Assembly (NCBI RefSeq): GCF_963662255.1 | Contig: NC_085046.1 | Coordinates: 136,629,392-136,693,391 of the forward strand | DNA: 64,000 nt | Direction: 5' to 3' | Origin: Cinclus cinclus | Taxonomy: Eukaryota; Chordata; Aves; Passeriformes; Cinclidae | In this document: positions 1-13,279 of the stretch, piece by piece | Layout: each line of letters starts with the position of its first letter | How positions within the stretch are numbered: the stretch's first letter is position 1 | Made by a program: the position numbers and the translations under genes | The notes under the pieces: model-generated | Database searches by the model: none | Told to the model about the DNA's origin: nothing | The model's input: only the letters and a program-made list of their open reading frames with translations

Positions 1-3000
1 TGATCATTCCCAGAAAATACTGGAGATGTTTGGCCTGCAACCATAGGCCAAGATTTCCAAGCCTGGATGTCTGCAGTTAAAGCTTTAAGCCTGTATTAAG
101 GCTCATAGATAAACATCACCTAATTTTCATTCCCCTAGGTCTTTCCATTGATTCATGACCACTGAAAATCTTTGAAAAGCCAGTAAAATTTATCTAGAAG
201 TAACAATATGGATTTAAAAATTTAATTTCAGATGCTTAGCTGTGGCCTAATAAAATGTGTTTCAGTTCCCAATATTAACCATTATTACAACTGTCTTTTG
301 AAGGCAGGTCTACTTCTGTTAAAATCAATGGGACCTGTGCCAGTGCCCAGTTGGGAAGGGATTTGGCAGGTTACAAGGAAAATGTTTAAATGTAAAAAGT
401 AAGGACTTGAACACTATGATACAATTGCAGTGCTCCAATAATGCAGATAGTTTGGGGGGTGGGGTGGGGGTGGTTATGGGTTCATAATTACAGAATAAAT
501 ATTCCATTAAACTTTTGCGTGATCCATTCTTAGTCAATTTTTATGAATGAGTCTTCATTGTAATCCCATGTGTTAATATACTCCCTTTTACAATTCAATC
601 TGACAGCTACTCCAAATTCATAGATTGTCCTGCTAGAGGCTTCCAAGGTCATAGTCCTTCAAAGCACAGTTTGTCAAATTGCTCTGACACACCTCCTGCT
701 GGCAAGCCTACTCTCAGGGTGTTAATATTCCATTACAGAGCCACATGACCTCGAAAAATGATTGCATGCCACAATAGACATGTCAAAAAAGCTCAGGTAG
801 GTGAAGGTAACTGGTGATGATGATGGCAGGAAATCTGTTATAAGAGGCAGAAAGTGTCTTCAGAAGAAGCAGGCATTGCACGGACATTTCCAAAGTCACC
901 CACATGATGTTTCAAGAGCAATTAAAGTTCGTGGCAAAATATACAAACCATACATTTTTATAACATGGTGAGTGAAAGTTCATGTAGAAACCATGAGATT
1001 TAGAAGTGCCTGTTAGCACTAGCATGCTTACAGAATTGTACTTAGAGAGAAAAATGTTTTCATTGAGATAAAAGAATGTGACAAAAATAAAATCTTTGGT
1101 TTTACAGTAACTATTTATCCGAAAAACAGTCCAGTACATCAGACTTGGTTTTATTTTCATAACTACCTGCAGACATAAACACTTAATGTGTTTAAGTTAA
1201 AGAACCAAAGAGATGCAAGTCAGACCAGAATCAGAGCCTATCTTTTTAGCATTCAGATACAAAGGAATTCTAGAATTGTAACTAGAATTGAGAAAGCTGT
1301 TGCATATAGAAGCAAAGACACATTTTGAACTTAGAAGCTTGGCAAGTACTTATTTAATATGGGAATTCAAATTATTTTGGAAATATGCTGTCTGAATCTG
1401 TTTTATGCATCTTAAAATTCATGCTGGTAAACTAAATGTGGTCACACAGTTTCTTATTGCTCTAAGACCCTCAAAAGAGATGGTTTTCAGAATTTGAAAT
1501 GCATTCTTGTTTTCAACAAGACCAAAAATGAGGCAAGTGAGATCAAAGCAGTAAAGTGAATATTTATGCAGTAAAACACATGTTTGAAAAGTGACTCATC
1601 AGCTAAAACACATAGAATTGCTTGTGGGTATATTTCATAGTAAAGACATAATCAATATGACAACCCAAGTTAGACCGTGTACTAACAACAACTTCAGAAG
1701 TGTCTTTGAACTTTCTTTGTTAGACTATAAAGCACATCGTTTGACTTAGACTGCTCTTCATTACATCAGTACAAACAACACGAGCTTTAAATCTCATCAG
1801 CAGATTTATCATTTTAGTAAAACAAATAAAATTGCAAAAAAACTTTTTCTGCCTTTTCTTTTCATTTTTTAAAAATAAGCCCAAAGCATGTTTCTTCAAA
1901 GATAAACTCCCTGACAATCCACTTATCATTTATTAATTTATGTTACGTAAGTCTTTCTCTCTGTTTTGTCTTTAACTTTTTCTTTTCTACACCTCACCCC
2001 CCAAACTTGGTACCACAGTTTCTTAGACTCGAATGCACACCTGCTAACTTCTAGGTAAGGAAAGTAACTTCAAGAAAATGTCAGGAAAGTCAGAATCTGA
2101 AATTTATTAACCAAGATACGGCAAATGTAAATGTCAGCTTGTGTAACTCTGGGTACTTGAGGTTGCAATAGATTTTTCAGCTGTCTGGGCAATGAAAAGT
2201 GAACTTTTATTTCAATGACAATGAAATAGCATTATACCTGATATGAGAAAGTGCTATAGCTAGAGGGCATATTTCAAGCAAATTGGTTTTTACCTAACAG
2301 TGTCCCAAAGTTTTCACATTAAAAATAAAGTTAATATATGCAAAACAGAAAAATGCATCTTTTCAATTATTATCATTCATATTCATTTGAACAAATGAAG
2401 AGCTATACATTAGCATGTTATAATATTAAATGTATTCTTAAACCTTATCTGTAAACTCTTAAATACTGCTGAATGAAAACTTCAGAAGAGTTCAGATTCA
2501 GGATAACTTAATGGATGTCAGTAGAGAGGAAAGAAACAGTCAAAGAGTAACTTATCTCTCCAACCAGCACAGAGAGAAACATAGGTATTAAAAGTGAGCT
2601 CTCAATGCTGTAGTTTAAAAACATTGCACTGCTTTAGCACAAGAGAAAAAAACAACCATAAACCACAAAAATCCTCTACAAAAAAAACAAAAAAACACCC
2701 AAAAGCAGTCTTAAAGCACAGTGTAATGTCTATCAGCACTCTATTTGATGGTCTATGATCATTGCTATGAGCACTACCTCAATTTACAGAGAAAAAAGGT
2801 TTCTTCAGAGTAAAACATCCCTTTTTGTGCAGTCATTTCAGTGAGTGTCAGAACAGGTTTTGATTATGGAAACATTAATCTTTCCTCCCATGAAATGTAA
2901 AATCATGTTATGATAGAAAAATATAAACTCAGCTGACTGCTCAGAGTTAAATTTAAAATCAATGGAATTACTGTAGTCAAATTTTTAAAAAGTCCAATCA

Positions 3001-6000
3001 AAAAACAATGACAACAATAAATGTGGTAATTATTTTTCTCTCTCACCTCATATATTACATTTGATAAACAGCAGAGCTGATAACTGTTCATATCCTTGCC
3101 CACCTCCTCATTTATCTCTCATGCATGAGTACATGCACACCATTTACTGTTTTGGAAATGCATAGTAGAATTTTCATACAAAAGTTTTTTTCTTCTTTTA
3201 CAGCTATATTTACTAATTGAAAGTAAAATGATATGAAATGATATTCAAACTATTATACATCTCATATAAATTAAAAAATATATCAGGCTGTGTGTACTGC
3301 TTTCCTAGTACCTGTCCTTCAACCATTACTTTGGATTTCATCATCATAGTAATGACAGTATTGGCCTTTTACTTCTTGGCCACTTAATCACTTACTATTG
3401 CTACTGCCATAATTCTATTTCAATTTAGAGGAATAGTGAAACTAGGAGTGCAATACTTACTGAAAGAAATAATAGCAAAAGATCTTTTCTCTTAGCAGAG
3501 CTGTGCACTGCAGTTATAACAATACGAAGGAAACCATCACATCGATAGCTCCCACCTCTGTGTGCTGAGACATTCACAGACGCACAGAAAAAAAGCATTT
3601 CTAAATGAACCTTATAGTAAATGTGGTGGTATTTTTTAAAAGTTTACTTCCTCTGTCAAGAGAATAAATATAGCTTTCAACCCCATTTTACTGCTAAGTG
3701 GAGGAGCTTTTCTATTGGATAATAATTACATGTGTTCTCAATACTAGATCACAGAGAATAGCTCTAGCTTCTCGAAACTATTTCAAGGTAAACATTTCTT
3801 AAGATAACTGAAGTTGTATGTGCTTCAGAATATCAGTTATGCATTCAGAAATTATTTGTTACATGACAAATCCTATATCAGGTCATTTAAAATTAGTTTG
3901 TGAGAACATTTGTATCTATGACCTACATATATATGTCTCCTTAAAATAACATGGATAATGGCAAGTACAAACATGCACTTAAAGAGTACATATAATAAAC
4001 ATTTCATTTTCAATAGATACTCACTAAAAAATTCTCATAATTAGTTGACTATTCCCATTTTGTGTCTTCATAAGCCAGGGCAATTACTGTAAGAAATAAG
4101 AATCTATAACAAAATAATTCTTGCAGTGCTCATAGTAAAGATAGAAGCATATAGTGATAAAACACCATCAAATTTTCTGGTCAATAGCAATGAAAATGCT
4201 ATTAATGTATGCTCATTTAAAATGGCCAAGCTTAACACTGTAAGTTAGTAGACTATTTTGATTATTTTTATTTATTTATTTTTTTAAATAAAGTCATAGC
4301 TTTTATTTGAGGGTGAAAACTCTGTCATATTTTTACTTCTCATTTGACCCTTCTGCTATGTTCTGCAAGACTGCAAGACCTGGGAAAAAAAAAAAAAAAA
4401 GAAAAGAAAAAGAAAAAAAGAGCAGTGGCAAGAAACAGTAAGTTCAAAGCCAGTTAACAGCTTGTAATTCATTCCATTTTACTTCCTAGACTGGCATCAT
4501 AGCTGAGACTAAATGGTATCACTTTTCTGCATCCAGTTAGGTACATGATTAAGAATTAGACTAAGAATGGAGCTAGACTGAAGTTAGCAACTGAGATGTT
4601 TAAATTAAACATTGAAACCCAAATCTACTCTCATCAATGACTATATTTGAAGTAATTGACTAAGTGTCTGAAGTATGGACAACTCTTTATTCCCTGTCTT
4701 GTAGCTTTCCCCCCACACAATAAAGAATCCAAAAATGTTTAGATAATTCATATTTTCTTCTCTAGACCAGACAGTATGTGATTTTTTAGCTTAGTGTCTT
4801 CTGCACTTATGTAGAAAGAAAAGATTCTGGGCTTCTGCACTTAAGGAATTTCTTCTGTGATGCACATCCATTTGATGAGATGCAAAAACAGGATTGTATC
4901 AGGGATCAAAGTCTCCAGAGTTAAATATCCCAGGATTTAGACTCCTGACAATGTAAAGGGCTTGATCAATTTTACATCATTTGTTTTCTTTGCTGCACAA
5001 TTTTGTCAGGAGTTGGGTGCCTCACATATTTAAAATATACTTGGTAAATAGATTAGTCTTCCAGAAAATAAAATTAATCTGTAGAGGTTTTCATAGAATT
5101 TATTAAACTGAGAAGGATGCTGATTCTCAATGCCTGATTTGAAAACGTGCTTTAGACCTCAGACAATTATTTAAAAGGAGGATTATAACACCATCACCAT
5201 ATTGCTAAAATAGGCTGTCATTCCATGTGGAGGTTATCACAGTACTGAAATGCCGAGGAGCAGCATTAAACAAGAGTGCACCTCATTCCTTCACCTTTAG
5301 TAGGCTAAGGTGCAGGTTGTAAAGCTTTTAAGATAGCAAGTTTAAATAAAGGCAGCTCAGTTCCACCTACATTCTATTTTTGGTATGGAAGTTCTCTGTC
5401 AGACTGATCTCTAGGTTTCTGGTGGAACTGGGATTACATTAATTTCAAACCTTTTAATCTTAATTAAGGTTCATGCCTGAAGAGAGTACCTACCTATGTT
5501 TTAATTAAACCAGAAAAAATAAAAATATTTTCCAACATGGGGAAAAGAAAGGGAGATCAAAGAAGAAATAAAGGGACAATGTGAAGCTTTTAGTCAGAGG
5601 AAAAACTGGAGGCTGATTTAAGATGTTAAAGGGACTGAGGGCGACAAGCCAAAAACAGGCCTGTCAAATCAATTTTATGACTGTTTTTTTCTGAGAAATT
5701 GTTTTCTTCAGATTCATGTTATTTTTGAGCATTCTGACAATAAAATTACATGAGGAAGTGCTTCCTTCCCAGGATTTATTTGTCAAATTATTAATGTCAA
5801 CACAGCCATCTCATGTCCATCAGATTATTGTCTACTTATTAAAATTCTGCAAGCAATTAATAAGTAGGAAGTTTTCATAAAATTGTATAAAATGATTTGA
5901 AATACCTATTAACACTGCTTATATAAGTAAACTATTTTTGGGTATCATCTCTGGCACTATTTTATTTAATCATAAATAGAAAACTCTAAAATATAATGAT

Positions 6001-9000
6001 AATATTACCTTTGTTGAATTTTTTGAGAGAAATAGTAAATACTGATAGCAGAGAAAATACATTTCTGCAGTATCTTTCAATTTCAGTGTAATCATATTCA
6101 AAATTTGAATGTAAAATATTAAAGTATCACAAAATACTTGTGGTTTATGGTATTTGATTGTTGAACAAAATATCTTTTTCTATTCCTATGATAAATCTTT
6201 TTTTTTGTTTAAATTCATAATCAACAGCAAAATATTTTGATTCGTTTTATTCTCCATATTCCAATTAGATAATTTCATTTAAGCATTTCATTTAAATGCA
6301 TTTCATTGCATTTTTGGTGCACTTTTAATATTCAACCTTACTGTCCTACCTTTTGTCCCATTCACAAAATGTAAAATTAACTAGAAAATAATAACTTCTA
6401 AGAGGAAAAAAAAAGAAAAATTAATTTCAGTAAGATCAGAGGTGCACTTACAGGAGGCAGGAGAAAAAGTAAGGTATGCTCCAAAAATTGTTTAAAATAC
6501 TGAAATTGTGATGCCATTTAGCACATAGATTAAAAACTAAACCAAATGTAGTTCTCTAATAACTTGGGATTGGGCAGTATTGCTGGTTACTGACCCAAAA
6601 AATTGTTTCTGCACTTTCTGTGTGTACAGGAGAAAATGAAATGTTCCAAATATCAGTAGTTTCAGTCTTAAACTAGTTAAACCTAACTAATTTGACAGCT
6701 GAAACTTCTGAAATATATTAAGTATACATAGTCATGATATGTGAAGGAAACCTTGAGGAGTGGAATCGGAAACCTGGACACAGAAGAAGGAAAGTGAGAA
6801 AACATATGCTCCTGAATAAGAAATGAGGTAACATAGCTGTCACTTAATAAGTGTTCAGGACTTTTTCTTAGGCAAAAATGGGAATTAGAGTTTCCTGCCT
6901 TGTACTGTGTGCATACCCACTGTGTATGTGAATGGACAAATAGTTAAACACTACTGACAACCTTTGACATGATGCAGAAGATCACTAACTAAAAATCTTA
7001 AGCTCATTCCAAGGAATATCCCAGAATATCCATAAAGAACCAGCATGAAACTTTCCAGAAGATTCTAAGTGTTCAAATTAGTAAAATTAATTTGTACCCC
7101 TGCAGTTTTAACTCCAGTGATGACATAAAGACAGTGACCTTGGAAGGCAATATCTGAAAGTAGTGATTTTTTGGGATTGAAAATAGCTACATTTAAATTT
7201 TAAAATTTACAGACTTAACTATCTCAGTCTAGTCACAGCCAACATGATTAATACGTGATTTTCTTTAATCAACATCTATGTTATACATCGTATGAGAAGG
7301 TTTCTTTGTTCTGTTTCCTGGCCTACATTTGAAAAGGCAGTAAAAATTTACTTTTAGAGATCGTAGTGGATCTAAAATGGGTTGAAAGGCGTTGCTCACA
7401 TAATTAATTTGCTCTGAGCAAATTACATTTGCTCTCTAGCTTGTCTGAGAGTTCAGCAGCTTTTCTGAAGAATCCTCTCTCAGGACAAAGTTTATTGAGA
7501 CTCCTATGGTGTGTGAATCCAGTACAGAAATCACAACAATCCAAAAATTACTTGTGTGCAAGGTGGGCACTGGTTCAGGTAGACAGGTGTGTACTGATTT
7601 GCTGGAGTGGCACTTTTTAGTGTTGTGGTGACTGGCTTTCCATCATTTGGTTGCCTAGGCTGCACAGAAATATATTTTTTTTCTTGCATTTAATGTCATT
7701 ACTGTTTTCCCCATATTCCACTACTCTATTAATATAGCAACTGCAAAAAATAATTATATTTAATTTGATTATTTTAAAAAGCAAAACTACGAAATTAATA
7801 CATAAATCTGGAAACTTTCCAAATAATAATGTATGTCTGGGATATGTTAGAATAGAACTTTCTGAGCCTTCTAAATTTTAAGTGAAAAAGTCCATAACTA
7901 AATGGATTTTAATTTCTCCATTGTGGATTAAACCCAAGTCATAAAATGTCACCAAGGACTACAAATATGCTCACTCACAGTATTTGTTACTAGCAGTACT
8001 GAAGTAATTTTATCATTTTTTCCACTTAGGAAAACAGCTTGACAGTCAGCTTGACTGAGGTAATTGGTGTATTCTTGGCTTTATTTCAAGTGATCCTTCC
8101 ATTATATGGAAATTCATCACAGATGAATCCCAGACATTTATCTGAAGCACAATTCAACTTTAAATTATTGTTTGCCATTTTTTCCCAGACTTGAAATAAG
8201 TTTCCTGTTTTTATTTGAAATGTGAGAGTATTAATGACATTGCATTATTTGTAGCATTCTATGATTAATGAACTTTTAAATATTTTTTCCAGCACTGTTA
8301 GAGGCAGCTGAAACTGCCTCTTCCTACATCCATTTGCTCTTTCCCCAGCTTTGATATTACATTGTTACCAACTCTTTCAAGAGTTCCTCCAGCTGCAGCC
8401 TTTGTTGAAATGTATGAGCTGAAGATAATTGCCATATTTTAATATAATTTTGTTGTTATAATATCTCGATCTTGCCAAAATTTGCACACACTGCCTGTTA
8501 TACATAAAACTCTTTTATCCAAGCTAGGAGACAGACAACCTTGCTGATATAAGAATGTTTTAATATTCTGAGCTAAGGGGATATCTTGAGATTCACTCTG
8601 ATTTCCAAGATTCTTCTTAGGTACATATCAGTCCAGCTTCTTTTCAAATAACATAATGGAGACTAGGGGTAGGGGCATTTCTACAGAATATGGATTTTGC
8701 TTTTATTTTTTTTCTTACACTGGCTTTGTCATTGTGCTGTTTCAGAAAGAAGTAGCCAAATGTTAGAGGTTGTGGTGCCAAAGGTTTATCTGTGGTAAAC
8801 TCTCAGAGAAGATTAAACCTTTTGATATCAATTATCCAAGCTTTACCAGAGAACATGATAAATCTTTATGAAAAGAAAAAATGGTCTTTTAAAAATTCCT
8901 TTGGAAGCATGTAAATGAGAAAATTTAAAGCAAAACTCCTTATACACTACTGAATCCCTGCTGATATCAAGTGTATTAAAAGCTAATTCAATCCTCTTTC

Positions 9001-9741
9001 ACTCCTCCTCTGGGAAGAAATGGAGTTTTCAAAAGCTTACGTTGAGTCAAATGTCCAGTTCAATGGTTCATGACCTTTTTAACAAATCCGGACTGAGTTT
9101 TGGTTATATATTGGTAGAGTTAAATACTTCATTTTTTGAGTGTGTGGTTTAATCCTTATGACCTGCATATTTTGACCATTTTGCAACCTTCTTTCGTTTT
9201 GGTTTCTACTCCTGTGGAGTATTTAAAGTCATCTTGGTATATTTTCTACGTAGCCCTTTCGACTTTCTGCATCCTATTGAACCTGTTACATCGTTAAAAG
9301 CTGAGATATTCCAGAAAATGTCGTTCAATGTTCATGTAGACAACTACCCAGCAGCAAAGACAAAATATCCCAAAACTTTGTATTCAGTGCAGCTCAAAGT
9401 TACTGCATTCAGCATTTGCCACTGCAAAATGTCCAGCTCAGAATCCCAGGCATTCAAGACTACAACTCTTAAATACACTTTTTTTTTTTTAATTATTTAT
9501 ACTCTTTGGTATATATACAAGCTGAGGATAGCTTTTTGTACCACTGAAGTGTATTTTGTGATGCTGAGTAATCAGTTCTATTTTGTCCATGAAGATTTTA
9601 ACACCTGTTTATCTCAGTATCCAAAGGTGACTCATTTAGAAACTGCCACGTTTTGCAGCCCAAGAGAGGCAAGGCTGTTGCAACTTGATAATCTTATGTC
9701 CAGTCAGCAGTGAGGCTGAGCCTGTATTTTAAATAGGTATG
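1..9741. other. Unique AT-rich DNA, no gene recognised
   Basis: No repeat family, RNA gene or convincing exon is visible in this stretch. Local low-complexity sequence includes an A-rich tract at about 4,384-4,421 and T/TTTA runs near 4,265-4,290. The direct repeats of ATTTCATTTAA and GCATTTCATT at about 6,271-6,315 are AT-rich slippage-type sequence. The longest open frame is a 159-codon plus-strand frame at 9,234-9,713. It has no recognised domain, and its amino-acid composition is what one expects from AT-rich noncoding DNA. Confidence 0.6.
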
Positions 9742-9776
9742 CTCTCTCTCTCTCTCTCTCTGTATGTATGTATATA
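9742..9776. repeat. (TC)n microsatellite grading into TATG/TA repeat
   Basis: About ten CT dinucleotides run from 9,742 to 9,761 and are followed directly by TGTATGTATGTATATAT. This is a compound microsatellite. It lies at the edge of the probable retroviral remnant to its right. Confidence 0.9.
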
Positions 9777-9779
9777 TTT

Positions 9780-10462
9780 GCACAATTCAATACAGATAGA
9801 TCAATACAGATACAAACCACACCACACCAACACAAATACAAGAAGCACAAATGGCCTGATCCTGTTCCCCTCCTGGCCAATTGAGGGAAAAGCATCAGTG
9901 GAAATTATACACATATATAAACAGCAGCTGCCTCTGGATCCTAGGACAGTGCACGGCCAGCACATAACACATGAACCCCTAATGTTCACAGCCCCACTCC
10001 TGTTGTTGATACCCAGAAATAAACACAAAACCCTGGTCACATGGATGCAGAGACACATGACCCCTTAATTTCCTCCAGTAACAAGCCTTAGACAGTCTGT
10101 CTAGTAGCTGGCCCATGGGTCCCCACATTTCCCCCTTTGCCTCACACCCAAACATGCACTGTACATGAGTGGAACTCACAAGTAGGTGGTTTAGGTCTCT
10201 GGCCTAGCTCACAGTCCCCCCTGAGATCCCCTAATCTCAGTAGCTGGATTGGACCAACTGTCTCTCCAGTAGTCAGTCTCAATACCTCTGAACTCTCCTG
10301 TATTTGAGTAAACTTATGGCACCCCTCATACCTGATTCCCATCCTTTTTTTTCTTTTCCACTCATTTTATAGTCCATCCTGAAGCTCGCTAGGAAATTAC
10401 AGGCACCTACATGCACACGTTACAGTGTGCTTATGCTTCTGTCTCTTCTGCTTCTGGCACCA
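9780..10462 (-). mobile_element. Probable endogenous retrovirus leader/gag remnant (minus strand)
   Basis: This is the sequence that would lie internal to the minus-strand LTR proposed at 10,463-10,904. Directly inside the LTR, the minus strand reads TGGTGCCAGAAGCAGAAG (10,462 down to 10,445). Eleven of its first twelve bases match the complement of a tRNA-Leu 3' end, so it is a possible primer-binding site. Further in, a minus-strand frame within 9,979-10,179 contains an internal Met-Gly-Gln start. That is an N-myristoylation-type context as in retroviral Gag, but I recognise no matrix, capsid or nucleocapsid domain and the frame soon stops. No protease, polymerase or envelope motif is visible. 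It could equally be unrelated moderately GC-rich repeat sequence. Confidence 0.3.
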
Positions 10463-10904
10463 CAGACACAAGGACCCTCTGACTGCTCCAGCTGCTGCAC
10501 TCAAACTTCCACATGTGCTTGTGCATGCCCAATGGAGTCCTCACTCAGGAAAGTAGATAGAAAGGCAGTTTATTTGGAATAGACCACTGACCAAGAACAG
10601 GCCAGGTCTCTACAAGCATAGATCACCTCTTACAAAAGATCAGCCCATTTTATCTCCTTATCCTTCTATTTTCCTACTTTTCTAGCCACCTTGATCCTTT
10701 CCTTGTCCCACCTTTGGCTCCTTTCCTAAACATTTCATTATCTTGTGCAGTCCCACAACACTCTTGCTTGCCACAGTGAGTACCATTTCCCAGACCAGGG
10801 AGTTGTCCCTGTGGACTCAAGAGTGCTGGGACTCAGCAAGCTCACATAATGCTTTCCTGAGACAGCCCAGGGAACAAGGGAGCAGGGGCTCATGTCTCTG
10901 ACTC
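10463..10904 (-). mobile_element. Probable LTR, minus strand
   Basis: Read on the minus strand, a TATA-like GATAAAAT (10,654 to 10,647) is followed about 75 bp later by AATAAA (10,574 to 10,569). This is the spacing of promoter and poly(A) signal in a retroviral R region. The inner end abuts the tRNA-Leu-like primer-binding site. The outer end is placed where a CA occurs on the plus strand at about 10,904. Base composition is clearly higher in G+C than the flanks. The inner terminus does not show a clean CA dinucleotide, and I could not find a target duplication, so both ends are approximate and the family is not assigned. Confidence 0.35.
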
Positions 10905-12565
10905 AGTATAAAGACATTTCTCTGGGCAAAATTAGCACTTAATCATGTAAACAATCCACTGGGGGGAACTTGTGTATCTCCTGGTTAGATAAAAAATAAT
11001 ACATATTAATTAAATTGTATGATCACTTCATTTCCTTTTTCAGAGAAATCAATGAGGAGACTGAAGATAAAGATGGAGACTATCATGATGGAGACTTCTA
11101 TAGACTCATTACCTTTACTAATAGTAAACCAAAGACTTTTTAGGTTGAACATTGGCTGAGAAACTCAGCCAAAGCTACTAAGTTTCTATGAACACTTTTT
11201 GAAAATTAGCCAAAGTTTTATAACAACATTTTTGAGTCCTACTTCTAAATATCAGTTGATAAAAGACTGTAGGTCTGCATTAAAGAGATTATACACAAAC
11301 AAAAGGAGAGTTCTATGATGTATTCAAATGTTATACTTTTATACAGATTCTTAGTCAATGAGGACAATTGAAATTAATTGACTAGAATTTTCTTTGCTGA
11401 CAACTACATGTCTTACTGGACAGAAAGGAAACCATTGTGAAATATCTTAATTTTATTGCACTTCTGATTAATTACATTATGAAAGGTGGAGTAAAATAAA
11501 GCCTTCAAAGATATATTTTATCAAGTCAGTTCATACAACTTACTCTAAAATGAGTACAAGACTTCTCAAATTGAAAAATATAACAGGATGGTCTCCCAGA
11601 ATTATTCCATTCAGAGAAGATTCTGTGGAAAAGAATTGTTAACAAATATGACAAGCAGATTGAATTAATGTGCAATGATACTGTTCAGAAAAATAGCTTA
11701 TACTGTAGTGGGGAAAGGGATTAAATATGTTTTAAAATTAAAATAATAACAGAACAAAACTTTTCCTGGGATATATTAAGACAAGTGTCGCATGTAAGAA
11801 TCTGTGTATAAATATTAAATGCATTTGGTATCAATGGGTTTTGCCCCTTAGTTTAAGAAAAAGACAGATAATTGGGTTATAATGCCAAGTACAGGTGATT
11901 TAATTGTGGGCTGTAAAATCCCCCTCATAAGTCCCTTAAATTAAAAAATGAAATGCTTGAAATTACCTGGTTTAGTCATTTTAGGGGGTGGGACCAAGTA
12001 GTGGCTTTGCTTCTTTAAGACCCATTTTTCAATAATAAGATCTTCACCTGTAATGTTTTCTCTGGTTCCTTTGGTGAGTTATGTATTACTTTCCTGGCCC
12101 ACCAGAGAAACCAAGAACAGGTGTCCAAAAGTTACACTAAGGTAAATAATATTACATGTAGCTTTTTAGTGGACCTGAGTAAACAAATCTCAACATGGTA
12201 TATGCCTTGATTTTCTGAGAGCAGTTCACACACATTTCAGATATATTCTTTGTTCAGGGGCATTTGAGGAAGTCATGATTTGATGTTAGAATTTGTATTA
12301 GTTATATGAAAACAGGATATTTTAAATATATTTTTGTATATATATACATGTATCTATATATTTGCTCAGAAATTCATACAAATTTTATTTGTTTAATTAG
12401 TCTAATTGTATAATTCCTAGCTTTCAAGTAAATCACAGCAGTAAAAATCAATTTGCTAAATATTAACATGCTTAACCTCAGTTCTAGTTATTGGGAAGTA
12501 TTTGGGATAATGATGGTGAGAAAGAGTTTAAAAACAAAATTGTATTGGTCATGAAAGAATATAAG
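10905..12565. other. AT-rich sequence with one exon-like segment
   Basis: This is mostly unique AT-rich DNA. An exon-like stretch at 11,044-11,143 is listed separately. TA-rich sequence occurs at about 12,325-12,362. Nothing else is recognisable. Confidence 0.5.
11044..11143 (+). other. Candidate 3'-terminal exon (unsupported by homology)
   Basis: A pyrimidine-rich tract ending TTTCCTTTTTCAG forms a good acceptor at 11,043. After one base that would complete a split codon, a frame of 32 codons runs to TAG at 11,141-11,143. It is strongly acidic at first (DGDYHDGDF region) and ends in a basic tail (KPKTF). The next AATAAA is about 350 bp downstream, near 11,495. A second frame is also open through the same bases, so the reading frame is not decided by the sequence. 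I do not recognise the peptide. A chance AT-rich acceptor followed by an open frame is a real alternative. Confidence 0.2.
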
Positions 12566-12570
12566 GTGTT

Positions 12571-13274
12571 TGTCCTGGTTTGAAAGACAAGTGTTTGCTG
12601 AGCAAAGCAGAAGCTTCCCTTTGGATTGAAAAAATGTGATCCTTCCTTCCTACAGATTATTATGATTTTGAAATTAAGGGAGTTCTCAGGCAAAGATATG
12701 GGGGTAGGAATAACAGTTCTTTACTATTATATCTAACAAGACAAACAAGAACAACAACAGCTATGAAATTACCCACAAACAGAACAGTAACTCAGTCCCA
12801 GTGTTTTTTGGCTGCAGGCACCTTTTCCCTGAGCTGCAGTTCCCGGTGCTGGGGGCGGGCGGGTCCCGCAGAGCCGCAGGAGGGCTGGGGGTGATGGCAG
12901 CGCTGTCCCAGGGGGAGAGAGAGATGGAGAGAGAGCTCTCCGCTCACGGTGTGGGTCCCGGTGATCAGTAGAGTGCTGGATGGTGGTAGTTCACAGCGAG
13001 AAGACAGCCGGGCAGGGTCCGATGGTGGTTTCCCGACGCTGGGATGGCAGGGATGGGACACAGGCGGCGATCGTCCTTCTCGTCCGAACTCCGCGGGGGA
13101 AATGGGGCCGAGGCCCAGCCTTCCGCTTCCTCTTCTGGATGTTTGAATCTCGCGGGGTTTCTCTCTTCCCTCCTGTCCCCTCCCCCTTGTCACCAGGGCC
13201 CAGTGATCAGGTATCTTAGCATGACAATGGGGAAAATTCCACAGAGGGAAAAGGGAAAGAACCAACCCCCAACA
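12571..13274 (-). mobile_element. Solo LTR with 5-bp target duplication GTGTT
   Basis: On the plus strand the element starts TGTCCTGGTTTG and ends CCCCCAACA, giving TG...CA termini. GTGTT stands immediately before it (12,566-12,570) and immediately after it (13,275-13,279). A 5-bp duplication is normal for retroviral integration. The minus orientation is inferred from an AGTAAA-type poly(A) signal, about 150 bp from the TGTCCTGG end when read on the minus strand. The first ~220 bp resemble the LTR at 24,772. The remaining ~480 bp are GC-rich and CpG-rich with no counterpart there. No internal retroviral sequence flanks it, so it is a solo LTR. Open frames here, including a 171-codon minus-strand frame, are by-products of GC-richness. 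Confidence 0.85.
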
Positions 13275-13279
13275 GTGTT

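Noticed and set aside
3047..3110. Minus-strand exon ending at a GAG|GTGAGA donor
   Set aside because: No pyrimidine tract for an acceptor is present upstream on that strand.
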